In this document: positions 31,730 to 40,394 of the stretch, in pieces
How the letters are laid out: each line of letters starts with the position of its first letter
Position numbering within the stretch: the stretch's first letter is position 1
Assembly: GCA_027483385.1 (NCBI GenBank)
Contig: JAIXUT010000178.1
Coordinates: 1 to 42,339 of the forward strand
Source: Alphaproteobacteria bacterium
GTDB taxonomy: Bacteria; Pseudomonadota; Alphaproteobacteria; UBA2136; UBA6156
DNA length: 42,339 nt
Direction: 5' to 3'
Program-made: the position numbers and the translations under genes
Notes under the pieces: generated by a model
What the model saw: only the letters and a program-made list of their open reading frames with translations
Databases searched by the model: none
What the model was told of the DNA's origin: nothing

Positions 31730-32989
31730 TTAGGCTTTACGTAGCGCCTTGCGCCGCATTTTCTGGTCGGGGCGGCTCCAGCCCGCGCGGTAGCCCAGCA
31801 TGCACACGAATGCGAGTAACGCCAGCCAATCCCACCTGAAAATACTGGTATTCGCCAGCCCCGCCACCAAGAACGCCAGCACGGCGGCAAAGGCGGCCGC
31901 ACCATACAGGTTGCCGCGGGCATACAACCAAAATTTGGTGAGTATATACAGCATCAGCACCACAAATAATGTGAAGCCAATCAGCCCGGTTTCCAATAAT
32001 AATTGCAAGGCCCAGTTATGCGGGTGCATGTCGATGGCGCCCGGCAAATCGCGGTAGTTCATAACACCCACGCCGTACAGCAATTGCATGGGCGACAGGG
32101 CTTGAATCTGGGCCCAGGCCGCCGCCCAGACTTCGGTGCGGCCACTCAGCATGCCGCGCCCCACATTGGCTTCGGCAAGAATATTTACGCGTTCGTACAT
32201 AAAGCCAAACCCGTTGGCGAGCCCGTAGGCCAACAAACCAGCAATCAGTACACCCAAGCCTTGCAGCCAATGCTTTCGATGCAGCGTAAGCCCGTGGTAT
32301 CGCCCCATCAGCCAAATGAAGGCCAAGGTGCCAACCAGCCCACCCACCCAGCCTGCACGCCCACCGGCCAACACCAGCACAAACAACCCCAAGGCCGCGA
32401 GCGGCAAGGCTATCCGTTGCGCAAACGGCTCGCCTTCCCGCGCTTTTAAATACAGCCGCGCCCAGACAAACGGCAACAGCACCGCCAGCACACTGCTGAC
32501 AAAATTGAGGCGGTACGGCGTGGTGGCCTTATCGGCACCATGCAAGGCAGTGGCCAGCTGCAAGCTACCAGTCAGGGCATCGAGCGCCGCCAGCCCGCAC
32601 AGCACCATGGTGCCAATCGCCAGCGTTTTCAGCAGCAATTCCAGCGCCACCCCCGGCATTTCGCGTAATGTAATGAACAGCAGCCCAGCGCCCAAGGTAA
32701 CCAGAATGAGCTGAAACCATTTTTCCAAAGCCTGCAGCGGGTACGGCCCCAATGCCACGCCTGCAATCGCCGCCACCAAAAAGGCCACGATTAAAAGTGT
32801 GACAGTATTGTTAAACAGCAGCTTTACCGTGGTGCGCAGGCTTTCATCTTTGGTAGCCAGCAGGCCGGCAATCAGGCCCAGCAGCAGCACCCCGCCCAGC
32901 ACGCTTTTACCCACAATAATGAGGGGCATACACAGGCCAATCAGCACCGCACTGGCGCGCCAGAGGAGGAGTTTTTCTACAAACAACAT
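31730..32989 (-). CDS. O-antigen ligase/polymerase-like membrane protein
   Basis: A polytopic protein of about 419 aa with ten to twelve helices. The Wzy/WaaL-type periplasmic loop appears as GRGMLSGRTEVWAAAWAQIQ and MHPHNWALQLLLETGLIGF, with the conserved HN(x) motif and an Arg pair. These proteins join O-antigen to lipid A-core or polymerise it at the outer face of the inner membrane; the two roles cannot be separated by sequence alone. I start it at the ATG at 32989; the frame is open to 33046. No strong ribosome-binding site is visible. Confidence 0.85.
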   Translation of the reverse strand: MLFVEKLLLWRASAVLIGLCMPLIIVGKSVLGGVLLLGLIAGLLATKDESLRTTVKLLFNNTVTLLIVAFLVAAIAGVALGPYPLQALEKWFQLILVTLGAGLLFITLREMPGVALELLLKTLAIGTMVLCGLAALDALTGSLQLATALHGADKATTPYRLNFVSSVLAVLLPFVWARLYLKAREGEPFAQRIALPLAALGLFVLVLAGGRAGWVGGLVGTLAFIWLMGRYHGLTLHRKHWLQGLGVLIAGLLAYGLANGFGFMYERVNILAEANVGRGMLSGRTEVWAAAWAQIQALSPMQLLYGVGVMNYRDLPGAIDMHPHNWALQLLLETGLIGFTLFVVLMLYILTKFWLYARGNLYGAAAFAAVLAFLVAGLANTSIFRWDWLALLAFVCMLGYRAGWSRPDQKMRRKALRKA

Positions 32990-33088
32990 GCTGCAAGAAT
33001 ACGGGAGAACGCTGGGCGGATAAAGCGGTTTTTTGCCGCGCTGCAATCTTTTGTTGCGGAAATGCTCAAGGGTTGCTAACCTTGCTTT

Positions 33089-33160
33089 ATGAAAATGCGT
33101 TTTGTGGTTTCCGCCAGCGGCGTTGGGCGCTCGCCCATTTTTTTGAATTCTTCAATTTAA
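33089..33160 (+). CDS. Possible leader peptide before glycyl-tRNA synthetase
   Basis: A 23-codon ORF starts at an ATG at 33089 and includes Gly codons (GGC, GGG) just before and inside a terminator-like hairpin. It ends 62 bases before the glycyl-tRNA synthetase start. Gly codons placed at a hairpin would suit attenuation by glycyl-tRNA supply, but only two are present and no clear ribosome-binding site precedes the ATG. Confidence 0.25.
   Translation: MKMRFVVSASGVGRSPIFLNSSI
33124..33144 (+). terminator. Terminator-like hairpin before glycyl-tRNA synthetase
   Basis: TGGGC-GCTC-GCCCA followed by seven T residues. It points along the plus strand between divergent genes, 78 bases before the start at 33222. 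As with the hairpin at 18805, this is where an attenuator would lie. The stem is only five pairs. Confidence 0.5.
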
Positions 33161-33221
33161 ATTTTTGGTGCGCCGTTAAAGGTTCACCGACAACCATTCA
33201 CTGATAACTGGATTCCGACTC

Positions 33222-34589
33222 ATGCCCGCCACCGAAATGCAACAACTTGTGAGCCTATGCCAACGCCGTGGTTTTATTTTTCAATCGGCCGAGATTTACG
33301 GCGGTATGAAGGGATTCTATGACTTCGGCCCCATGGGCGTTGAACTCAAAAACAACATCAAGCAATCTTGGTGGAAGGCGATGGTCTATCAGCGTGACGA
33401 TATGGAAGGGATTGATGGCTGCACCATTGCCCCTGCCGTGGTCTTTCAGCAATCGGGCCACACCGAAACCTTTACCGACCCCCTCACCGAGTGCCGCGAC
33501 TGCAAAAGCCGGATGCGCACCGATAAAATGAAAGACCCCACGGTTTGCGAAAACTGCGGCAGCAAAAACCTGATGGAACCCCGCAATTTTAACCTGTTGT
33601 TCCCCGTTCAGGTGGGCGCGGTGGAAGGGGCGCAATCGCTGGCCTATTTACGCGGGGAAACGGCCCAGCACATTTTTATTAACTTTAAAAATGTGACTGA
33701 CAGCACCAACCGCCGCCCGCCCTTTGGCATTGCCCAAATGGGGAAAATGTACCGCAATGAAATCATTGCACGGAATTTTATCTTTCGTGTGCGCGAGTTT
33801 GAAGCCATGGAAATGGAGTTTTTTGTGCCACCTGGCACCGATGAAAAATGGCATGAGTATTGGTTAGAAGAGCGCCTCAAATGGTGGGAAAGTATTGGTG
33901 TTCCGCGCAACAAAATTAACATTAACGATAAGCCAAAAGAAGAGCTTGCCCACTACAGCAAACGTACGTTCGATTTAGAATATCTGTACCCGCACGGCTA
34001 TGATGAAATTGAAGGGATTGCCAACCGCACCGACTATGACCTTGGCAGCCACAGTAAAAATCAGGATGAGCTGAACCTGACCGCAACGCCAATCACCAAC
34101 ACGCGTAGCAACGCGAAGCTAACGGCGCAAAATGCCGAGGGCCAGCACTATGTGCCCTTTGTGATTGAGCCCGCAGCCGGCGTAGAGCGCGCCATGCTGG
34201 CGGTGTTGTGCGAGGCCTATACCGAAGAGGTTCTAGAAAATGGCGACACGCGCACGGTGCTGAAATTCAAGCCCCACCTGGCCCCCATTAAGGCCGCGGT
34301 GCTGCCCTTGGCGCGCAACAAGCCCGAACTGGTGGCGCTGGCGCAAAGTGTTAAAAACACCCTACAAAAGCTGGGCCTTGGGCGGATTGTGCTCGATACC
34401 AGCGGCAACGTGGGCAAGGCCTACCGCAAGCACGATGAAGTGGGCACGCCGCTGTGCATTACGGTAGACTTTGAGAGCCTTGAAGATGGCCAAGTAACCG
34501 TGCGCGACCGCGACAGCATGGCGCAAATTCGGTTGCCGATTGCGGCGTTGGCGCAGCACCTACGCGGAATTGTTGAAGACGCGGCCTAG
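33222..34589 (+). CDS. glyS: Glycyl-tRNA synthetase, alpha2 single-chain type
   Basis: The 455-aa enzyme charges tRNA-Gly with glycine. It is the single-chain alpha2 class II type also found in archaea, eukaryotes and Gram-positive bacteria, shown by GGMKGFYDFGPMGVELKNNI, CxxC pairs (CRDCKSR, CENCGSKN), RGETAQHIFINFKN, FRVREFEAMEMEFF and the C-terminal anticodon domain (APIKAAVLPL). Most alphaproteobacteria use the separate alpha2beta2 GlyQ/GlyS form, so its presence here is a lineage clue or a transfer. Start at the ATG at 33222 fits the family. Confidence 0.96.
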   Translation: MPATEMQQLVSLCQRRGFIFQSAEIYGGMKGFYDFGPMGVELKNNIKQSWWKAMVYQRDDMEGIDGCTIAPAVVFQQSGHTETFTDPLTECRDCKSRMRTDKMKDPTVCENCGSKNLMEPRNFNLLFPVQVGAVEGAQSLAYLRGETAQHIFINFKNVTDSTNRRPPFGIAQMGKMYRNEIIARNFIFRVREFEAMEMEFFVPPGTDEKWHEYWLEERLKWWESIGVPRNKININDKPKEELAHYSKRTFDLEYLYPHGYDEIEGIANRTDYDLGSHSKNQDELNLTATPITNTRSNAKLTAQNAEGQHYVPFVIEPAAGVERAMLAVLCEAYTEEVLENGDTRTVLKFKPHLAPIKAAVLPLARNKPELVALAQSVKNTLQKLGLGRIVLDTSGNVGKAYRKHDEVGTPLCITVDFESLEDGQVTVRDRDSMAQIRLPIAALAQHLRGIVEDAA

Positions 34590-34628
34590 ACGTTTAGGGG
34601 GCCGCGTTTGGGTGTGTACGGGCGGGAT

Positions 34629-36035
34629 TTACTTCCCGCCAAAAGCAATCAGCCGCCCAGCATCGGTGAGGAAGTACAGCATGCCGCCCGCCACAATGGG
34701 CGGCACCGAAACGCCTTCATCGATTTCGGTGGCGGCCAGTTTGGCCCCGCTCTGCGGGTTGACTGAAACCGCGTAGCCATCGTTGCTGGCGACAATCAGG
34801 CGCCCACCCGCCAGCAGCGGCCCTACCCATAAACGCTTGCCGTCACCAGCCTCGGGTAGGCCCGCATTCAGGTTACTCACCCAACGAACCAGCCCGTCTT
34901 GGCGGTTTAACGCCACCAGTTCGCCTTTGTCGGTAAGCACAAAAATATGTGCGCCCGCCACAATGGGGAGCTGGCTGCTGGTGAGGTCGGTGCGCCAGTA
35001 GCGCTGGCCATCCACTAAGCCATAGGCACTGAGGCCACCGTTCAGGCCCACGGCGTAAATGATGCCATCGGCCACCACGGGCGGTGCGGCGATGGCGGCC
35101 ATGGTGGTGGCAGGGTCTTGGCCGCTGAACGGCGAAGTGAGTGTTTCGTGCCAGAGGTAGCGGCCATCGGCGGCGCGGAGCACGTAAATTTCACCACTGG
35201 TATAGGGCACCACAATCGCGCCATTGACCACGGCGACGCTGGCGGCTTTCATGGGGGCCAGCACTTCTTCAATCCCGGAGTGCGTCCACTGCAGAGCACC
35301 ATTCAGGGCCGAAAGTGCGAACAGGCGGTTGTCGTGACTGAGCACATACACGCTTTCCCCCGCCGTGGTAGGCGCGGCACGCAGCGGCACGTTGAGGGGC
35401 GTTTCCCAGACTTGCTCGCCCTTATCGGCCGTGAGGGCAAATACCTGCCCGCTGCCCGTCGTGATAAAAACCAAATTCCCACTCACCGCCATCCCGCCTG
35501 CCAGGTTGGCCGCGCTTTCGCCCGCCAAGGGCAAGGAAATCTGCCATAATTCTTTGCCCGTTTGGGCGTTCAGCGCCGTCACTTCGCCTTTGGTGTTGCT
35601 AAAAAACAGGCGCCCGCTGTGCACCACGGGGGGGTTTAGCAGCGCCTTGCCACGGGCAAAGCCGCCGCCAATATTGGCCGACCACGCGCGCTTTACGGTG
35701 GCAGGCAATGCCACATGCCCCGGCGTGTGGCTGCTGTTGGCGCCTGATTGTGCCCAGTTGGGCAAGGCTTCGGGCAGTGGCAGCGCAAAGGCCACCTTGC
35801 CCGCCGCCGGGTTTACCTTCAGTAAGGTGGGCTGGATGGTCACATCGATGCGCTCGCCCGCCAGTTTGGGCGTGGGCGTTTCCTTCAGCCCTAAGCTTTC
35901 ACACCCCATCAGGAAAATTGGCAGTAAACACAATGTGGCAGGCAACAACCGTAAAGCGCGCATCGGGGGGTTAGCTTTCTTGTTGGCAAACATTAGCTTG
36001 AACTTGAGGAAAGGAAAAGGCCCGACCTTCATCAT
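34629..36035 (-). CDS. bamB: Outer-membrane assembly lipoprotein BamB
   Basis: BamB is a beta-propeller lipoprotein of the BAM complex that inserts outer-membrane proteins. The lipobox is FLMGC, and the rest has repeated PQQ-like propeller blades ending in motifs such as TGKELWQISLPL, KGEQVWETPLNV, NGALQWTHSGIE, DGRYLWHETLTS and DGLVRWVSNLNA. The start is uncertain. GAGG precedes paired ATGs at 36035 and 36032, but the classic signal peptide starts at the ATG at 35963 (MRALRLLPATLCLLPIFLMG), which would leave a 25-residue extension in the longer form. It closes the dnaX-ybaB-recR-bamB unit, 17 bases after recR. Confidence 0.92.
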   Translation of the reverse strand: MMKVGPFPFLKFKLMFANKKANPPMRALRLLPATLCLLPIFLMGCESLGLKETPTPKLAGERIDVTIQPTLLKVNPAAGKVAFALPLPEALPNWAQSGANSSHTPGHVALPATVKRAWSANIGGGFARGKALLNPPVVHSGRLFFSNTKGEVTALNAQTGKELWQISLPLAGESAANLAGGMAVSGNLVFITTGSGQVFALTADKGEQVWETPLNVPLRAAPTTAGESVYVLSHDNRLFALSALNGALQWTHSGIEEVLAPMKAASVAVVNGAIVVPYTSGEIYVLRAADGRYLWHETLTSPFSGQDPATTMAAIAAPPVVADGIIYAVGLNGGLSAYGLVDGQRYWRTDLTSSQLPIVAGAHIFVLTDKGELVALNRQDGLVRWVSNLNAGLPEAGDGKRLWVGPLLAGGRLIVASNDGYAVSVNPQSGAKLAATEIDEGVSVPPIVAGGMLYFLTDAGRLIAFGGK

Positions 36036-36052
36036 TGCCTCGCAAAATTATG

Positions 36053-36673
36053 TTACAACCGCTGCCGGTAAGTTAATGCCAGGCCCAGCGTGCCTTCATC
36101 CAGGTAATCCACGCTTGCACCCACGGGCATGCCCTTCGCTAAAGTGGAAAGCAGGGCATTGGGGGCCGCCCGCTGCACCAGGCTGGCCACCAGGTGGCTG
36201 GTGGTTTGGCCTTCCAGGCTGGCGCCCAGGGCCAGGATAATTTCCGCAAACTCGGGTGTGGCCGTGCGCAGGCGGTGTTCCAGCAGCCCCAAACTTAAAT
36301 CATCGGGCCCCACCCCTTGCAGCGCACTCACCACCCCCCCCAGCACATGGTAACGGCCTTTAAAGTGCCCGCCTTTTTCCAGCGCCCAGATATCGGCAAC
36401 ACTTTCGACCACACACAGTACGTATGGGTCGCGGCGGGGGTCGGCACAGATTTCACACACACAGGCTTCGGCTTCGGTGCGGGCGGCGATATTGCCGCAG
36501 GTGGCGCAACTGCCCAAATCGGCCTGGGCATGCTGCAGGCTGCTGGCCAGTTCGGCCATTTTTTGCGGCGCAGCCAGCAACGCCAAGGCCACCCGCTGGG
36601 CACTGCGCGGGCCAACCCCCGGCAGCCTTGCCAACTGCTTCAGCAACCCTGCCAACGCTGGCGGATGGGCCAT
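36053..36673 (-). CDS. recR: Recombination mediator RecR
   Basis: RecR works with RecF/RecO to load RecA at gaps. The 206-aa protein has the helix-hairpin-helix (LARLPGVGPRSAQRVAL), the zinc finger (CATCGN...CEIC) and the Toprim domain (YVLCVVESVADIWALEK; YHVLGGVVSALQGVGPDDL). Length is standard. It begins five bases after ybaB. Confidence 0.97.
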   Translation of the reverse strand: MAHPPALAGLLKQLARLPGVGPRSAQRVALALLAAPQKMAELASSLQHAQADLGSCATCGNIAARTEAEACVCEICADPRRDPYVLCVVESVADIWALEKGGHFKGRYHVLGGVVSALQGVGPDDLSLGLLEHRLRTATPEFAEIILALGASLEGQTTSHLVASLVQRAAPNALLSTLAKGMPVGASVDYLDEGTLGLALTYRQRL

Positions 36674-36678
36674 AATTT

Positions 36679-36990
36679 CTAAAACCCAAGCTCTGGGATG
36701 CCAAGCCCACCGGTAATTGCACCCATTTTGCTTTTGGCCAACGCGTTGGCCTTGGTTAAGGCATCGGTGTAGGCAACTTTCAGTAAATCCTCGAGCGTTT
36801 CGATGTCGCTGGCATCGACAACCGCCGGCTGTAATTTCACGCTTACCACGGTGTGGTCGCCTGTCATGGTGATGCTAACCGCGCCGCCGCCGCCGCTACC
36901 TTCCACGGTGGCCTTGGCCAACTCGGCTTGGGCTTGCTGCAGGCCTTTTTGCATGTCTTGGGCTTTTTTTAACATCGCCATCATATTCAT
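36679..36990 (-). CDS. ybaB: YbaB/EbfC nucleoid-associated protein
   Basis: A 103-aa DNA-binding protein of the YbaB/EbfC family: MNMMAMLKKAQDMQKGLQQA, the Gly-rich turn VEGSGGGGAVSITMTGDHTV, and the helix with DIETLEDLLKVAYTDAL are typical. It usually sits between dnaX and recR, as here. It lies 66 bases downstream of dnaX. Confidence 0.96.
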   Translation of the reverse strand: MNMMAMLKKAQDMQKGLQQAQAELAKATVEGSGGGGAVSITMTGDHTVVSVKLQPAVVDASDIETLEDLLKVAYTDALTKANALAKSKMGAITGGLGIPELGF

Positions 36991-37056
36991 TTTTTATCCT
37001 CCTCATTCGACTGGTGTTGCTACTTTAACCGCTTGGTTGGTTTACGAATATCTACC

Positions 37057-38706
37057 CTAGTTCCTAGTTCCTGGGTCTTCTACCGCCACAACCTTGGCAC
37101 CTGCAAACATGGCCAAAGCCGCAGCCACGTTAGGGTCGGTCGCCACTTCTTCCAGCCGTGCCACGTGGTCGGCCTTGGCGGTTTCGGCCAGCGTGGGCGG
37201 CAGCGGGGTGGTGCGTTCGGTGTTCCCCGCCAACAGCACCACCTGCCATGGGTGGCCCGTGGCAGTGCCGAGAACTTCCCGTAGTTGCCGCACAATTTCC
37301 TCGGGCTTATGGAGGCCGTTTTGTACATGGATATCGGCCACCCTGTCGCCGACGGCATCACAGCGCACCTGCTGTTCCAGCACTGCCGCCAGCCCTGGCT
37401 TTTGGGCCCGAACCAGCTTCACGATGCTGGCCCAGTCGGTGGGGTCGGGCGCTAAGGTATCGGGTGTCGGGTGTCGGTGGTCAGTGGGGGGGGTATCTAT
37501 GACCACTTGGCTTTCGGCCTGCTTCAGCAATGTTTGCAGTGGCGGCAGTGGGGCCAAATACGCCACCCGCACCAGCGCCATACTGAAGGCTTCAAAGGGC
37601 CGCTCGGCACCCTTCACTTCACTTAACGCCTGCAGCAACACGCTGTAGGCACGGGAAAGCTGCGCCACCTGCAAGCCAGCCGCCAGCGGGATGGCGTGGC
37701 GGCGTTCCATTTCCGTGAAGGCGTTGCCAGCGGCCAGATTTGGCACCACTTTCAGGCGCGTCATCAGGTGCAGCGCTTCCAGCATCGCCTGCACCAGCCC
37801 CAGGGCATCGGTGCCCGCGGTATAGAGGCTATCGGCCCGCAGCAGTGCTGCATCTAGCTTGCCGCCCAGTACGTCGGCGAGCAACTCCCACACCTGGGCG
37901 CGGTCGGCCACGCCGAGCATTTCCTCCACCTGCGCCAGCTTAATTTCGGGGCCAGCGTTGGCAGATTTTTCCTGCGGCGCCGAAAGCGCAATCGCTTGGT
38001 CGAGCAGGCTTAAGCCGTCGCGCACGCTGCCGTCAGCGGCGCGGGCAATCAGCTGTACGGCACTGGCTTCAGCCTGCACCCCTTCTTTGGTTAAAATTTC
38101 GGTAAAGTGGGCCGTCAGGGTTTCGGCATTCACGCGCTGCAAATCGAAGCGCTGGCAACGCGAGAGCACTGTGAGCGGCACCTTCTGCACGTCGGTGGTA
38201 GCAAAAATAAACTTTACCTGCGGCGGCGGTTCTTCGAGCGTTTTGAGGAGCGCATTGAAGGCCGTGTTGGAAAGCATGTGCACTTCATCGATGATATAAA
38301 CCTTAAAGCGCCCGCTCATCGGCGCGTAGGCCACGCCTTCAAACAGCCGGGCAATATCCTCCACACTGCGGTTGCTGGCGGCATCGAATTCCAACACATC
38401 GGGGTGGCGGCCGAGGCGAATATTTTCGGCCTGTGGGTCGCCTTCGGCCCAGGTGGCACTCGGCCCGCCTTCGCAGTTCAGTGCCATCGCCAGCAGCCTG
38501 GCCGTGCTGGTTTTGCCCGTGCCGCGGATGCCCGTCAGCACATAGGCGTGGTGCAGTTTGCCGCTGGCCAGTGCGTTGGTGAGGGTCCGCACCAAGGCGG
38601 GCTGGCCGATCAGTTCGGCAAAGGTGCGGCTGCGGTATTTCCGCGCCAGCACGATGTAATCGGCAGCGCTTGTGGGGTTAGGTGCGGGGTTGGGGGCTGT
38701 TGCCAT
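37057..38706 (-). CDS. dnaX: DNA polymerase III gamma/tau subunit
   Basis: DnaX is the clamp-loader ATPase and organiser of the replisome. The protein of about 549 aa has ARKYRSRTFAELIGQPALV, Walker A GIRGTGKTSTARLLA, the DEVH-type Walker B YIIDEVHMLS, sensor LKTLEEPPPQVKFIFATTD and the SRCQRFDL motif. The usual four-Cys zinc finger after Walker A is gone: only Cys in LNCEGG remains, and DPQAENIRLGRH stands where CxxC pairs normally occur. Start is at the ATG at 38706; the frame runs to a TTG at 38724. The last residues and stop codon come from a CCTAGTTCCT repeat. Confidence 0.95.
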   Translation of the reverse strand: MATAPNPAPNPTSAADYIVLARKYRSRTFAELIGQPALVRTLTNALASGKLHHAYVLTGIRGTGKTSTARLLAMALNCEGGPSATWAEGDPQAENIRLGRHPDVLEFDAASNRSVEDIARLFEGVAYAPMSGRFKVYIIDEVHMLSNTAFNALLKTLEEPPPQVKFIFATTDVQKVPLTVLSRCQRFDLQRVNAETLTAHFTEILTKEGVQAEASAVQLIARAADGSVRDGLSLLDQAIALSAPQEKSANAGPEIKLAQVEEMLGVADRAQVWELLADVLGGKLDAALLRADSLYTAGTDALGLVQAMLEALHLMTRLKVVPNLAAGNAFTEMERRHAIPLAAGLQVAQLSRAYSVLLQALSEVKGAERPFEAFSMALVRVAYLAPLPPLQTLLKQAESQVVIDTPPTDHRHPTPDTLAPDPTDWASIVKLVRAQKPGLAAVLEQQVRCDAVGDRVADIHVQNGLHKPEEIVRQLREVLGTATGHPWQVVLLAGNTERTTPLPPTLAETAKADHVARLEEVATDPNVAAALAMFAGAKVVAVEDPGTRN

Positions 38707-38786
38707 AGCGGCTTTATACGGCAAAATGCGCGGTTACAAAAGCAGAAAGCGGGCGAAAGGGCCGAATCGGGTGCCCAACCGCGCGC

Positions 38787-39128
38787 CTAATTTCCTGCCT
38801 TGACTGAAAACAACGAAAGCTTTTCTTCGGCACTGTGTTCGGCGGCTTCCTTGGCGCCTTCCATCGGCCCGATGCTGCTTTGAATATTGGGCCACACCGC
38901 GCTGTATTTGCGGTTAAGCGCCGCCCAGGCCAGCTCATTCGGGTTTAGTTCTTCATCACTTTTAATGGCCTCGATGGGGCATTCGGGCTCGCATACGCCG
39001 CAGTCGATGCATTCATCGGGGTTAATCACCAGCATGTTCTCGCCCTGATAAAAGCAATTCACGGGGCAGACCTCGACGCAGTCGGTGTAGCGGCAGTTAA
39101 TACATTTTCCAGTCACCACAAATGGCAT
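38787..39128 (-). CDS. fdxA: Seven-iron ferredoxin FdxA
   Basis: A 113-aa ferredoxin with one 3Fe-4S and one 4Fe-4S cluster. The cluster motifs [19 protein letters not shown] and [12 protein letters not shown] match Azotobacter FdI-type proteins common in alphaproteobacteria. A C-terminal extension of about 50 residues is normal for the group. The ATG at 39128 has a good GAGGA ribosome-binding site; the longer frame to 39179 adds unrelated residues. It is divergent from the DsbA-like gene. A fragment copy of its start lies 101 bases upstream. Confidence 0.97.
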   Translation of the reverse strand: MPFVVTGKCINCRYTDCVEVCPVNCFYQGENMLVINPDECIDCGVCEPECPIEAIKSDEELNPNELAWAALNRKYSAVWPNIQSSIGPMEGAKEAAEHSAEEKLSLFSVKAGN

Positions 39129-39181
39129 GAATTTATCCTCTTTACCTTTTATACTGCCGCTACTTTGAGATATGCGCACCG

Positions 39182-39229
39182 TTAGTGCAACCGGCAGTTA
39201 ATACATTTTCCAGTCACGACGAATGGCAT
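39182..39229 (-). pseudogene. Fragment copy of the fdxA start
   Basis: The 15-codon frame [15 protein letters not shown] repeats the first 13 codons of fdxA and then hits TAA. The DNA match starts at the ATG and differs at only a few bases, two of them silent. AAGGGG lies at ribosome-binding distance. It may be the stub of a partial duplication, or a conserved upstream peptide. Confidence 0.65.
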
Positions 39230-39396
39230 AAAGCAAACCCCTTGTTAAAATTTACTGCGTAAGAGTGTTTTGTATTTATCCGTATAGAGCGCACGCGGCG
39301 GCTTGGCAACACCGCCTTGGCTTAAGTAGGTTTAGCCAGCCCGCCCAAGCCTGTAAGCCATGGCACCAGGGGTAAAACTGCGGTAAGTTTGCTTCA

Positions 39397-40392
39397 ATGA
39401 TAACAAAAATTTGCGCGTCCTTGCTGGGGGTTCTGTTGCTGGCACCCATGCCCGCCTTTGCCGCGCGAGAGTTATTTACCGCCCCTCTTCCAGCCTTCAA
39501 TGCCATTGAGCCCGCCAGCGGGGCAGCCGCAAGCCCAAGCGAACCTGCCCAACCCGCGGAAGCCTCTGCGACCGAAGGCCACGATGAGGGCCACAGCGAA
39601 AGCACTTCCACCGAACCCGCGCAGCACTCGCCCGATGAAAAACCAAAAGCCAAGAAAAGGGCTGGCCCCGCCCCCCTCCCCACGGTGCGGATTGGTGGCG
39701 CGGTGGTGCAGCGGGCTGCCGCCGCCTTTGCTGCCAGCGAGGCCACGGTACTGCCCGAAGCTTTAAACAACAAAACCTCGGCGCCACTGTTACAACAGCG
39801 ACTTAGCCTTACCCCCTTTGCCCACAGTCCGCGCCACGGGCCGAACGTCGCCCAATTAAGTATTGTGGTGTTTGAAGACCTGGCGTGTATCAGCTGCACT
39901 GCCGCCAGCCTTAAAATTACCGAAGCATTGCAGCAATTTTTCATTCCGCCTGCCGTGGCGATTTCGGGCACGGAGGTGTCGTTCACCACCCAAATACTGT
40001 GGGTACACGCCCAAAGCCAACGTTTTGGCGGAACCAATTTGCCGGCTTTTTATGCCAAGGTTGCCGCGCGGCAAGGCAAGTTTTGGGAATACCGGGAAGG
40101 GCTGTTGGCCACCCAGACCCGCAATACCGACAGTGCCTTTGGTGTGTTAAGTAGCCTTGGGCTAGAGCCCCGTACCACCCGCCAGATTATGCTGGCTGAG
40201 GCACGGCGTTTTTACCGCGAACTGGACGGCGATAGCCAACTGGCTCGCAGCATTGGCATTGGCAAACCGCCGAGCGTGCTGGTGAGCGGCATCCGGGTGG
40301 GTGAACACGGGGTGGCGCTGGAGCTGCTGCCTGATGTCATTCAATACGTCAGCAACCGCCTGAAGGCAGGCATGACCGAGCCACCACGCTAG
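39397..40392 (+). CDS. Exported DsbA-like thioredoxin-fold protein
   Basis: The 331-aa protein has a signal peptide (MITKICASLLGVLLLAPMPA), a long low-complexity Ala/Pro/Glu/Ser linker with a basic patch (KPKAKKR, residues ~25-95), and a C-terminal thioredoxin-like domain from ~150. That domain starts IVVFEDLACISCTAAS, giving a CxxC pair in the DsbA/Thioredoxin_4 position, and includes KPPSVLVSGIRVGEH with the expected cis-Pro region. It probably handles disulphides in the periplasm. The partner may be the next gene, which starts 2 bases after the stop. The 167 bases upstream contain a GGCGG/CCGCC stem and nothing else I can name. Confidence 0.8.
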   Translation: MITKICASLLGVLLLAPMPAFAARELFTAPLPAFNAIEPASGAAASPSEPAQPAEASATEGHDEGHSESTSTEPAQHSPDEKPKAKKRAGPAPLPTVRIGGAVVQRAAAAFAASEATVLPEALNNKTSAPLLQQRLSLTPFAHSPRHGPNVAQLSIVVFEDLACISCTAASLKITEALQQFFIPPAVAISGTEVSFTTQILWVHAQSQRFGGTNLPAFYAKVAARQGKFWEYREGLLATQTRNTDSAFGVLSSLGLEPRTTRQIMLAEARRFYRELDGDSQLARSIGIGKPPSVLVSGIRVGEHGVALELLPDVIQYVSNRLKAGMTEPPR

Positions 40393-40394
40393 CC

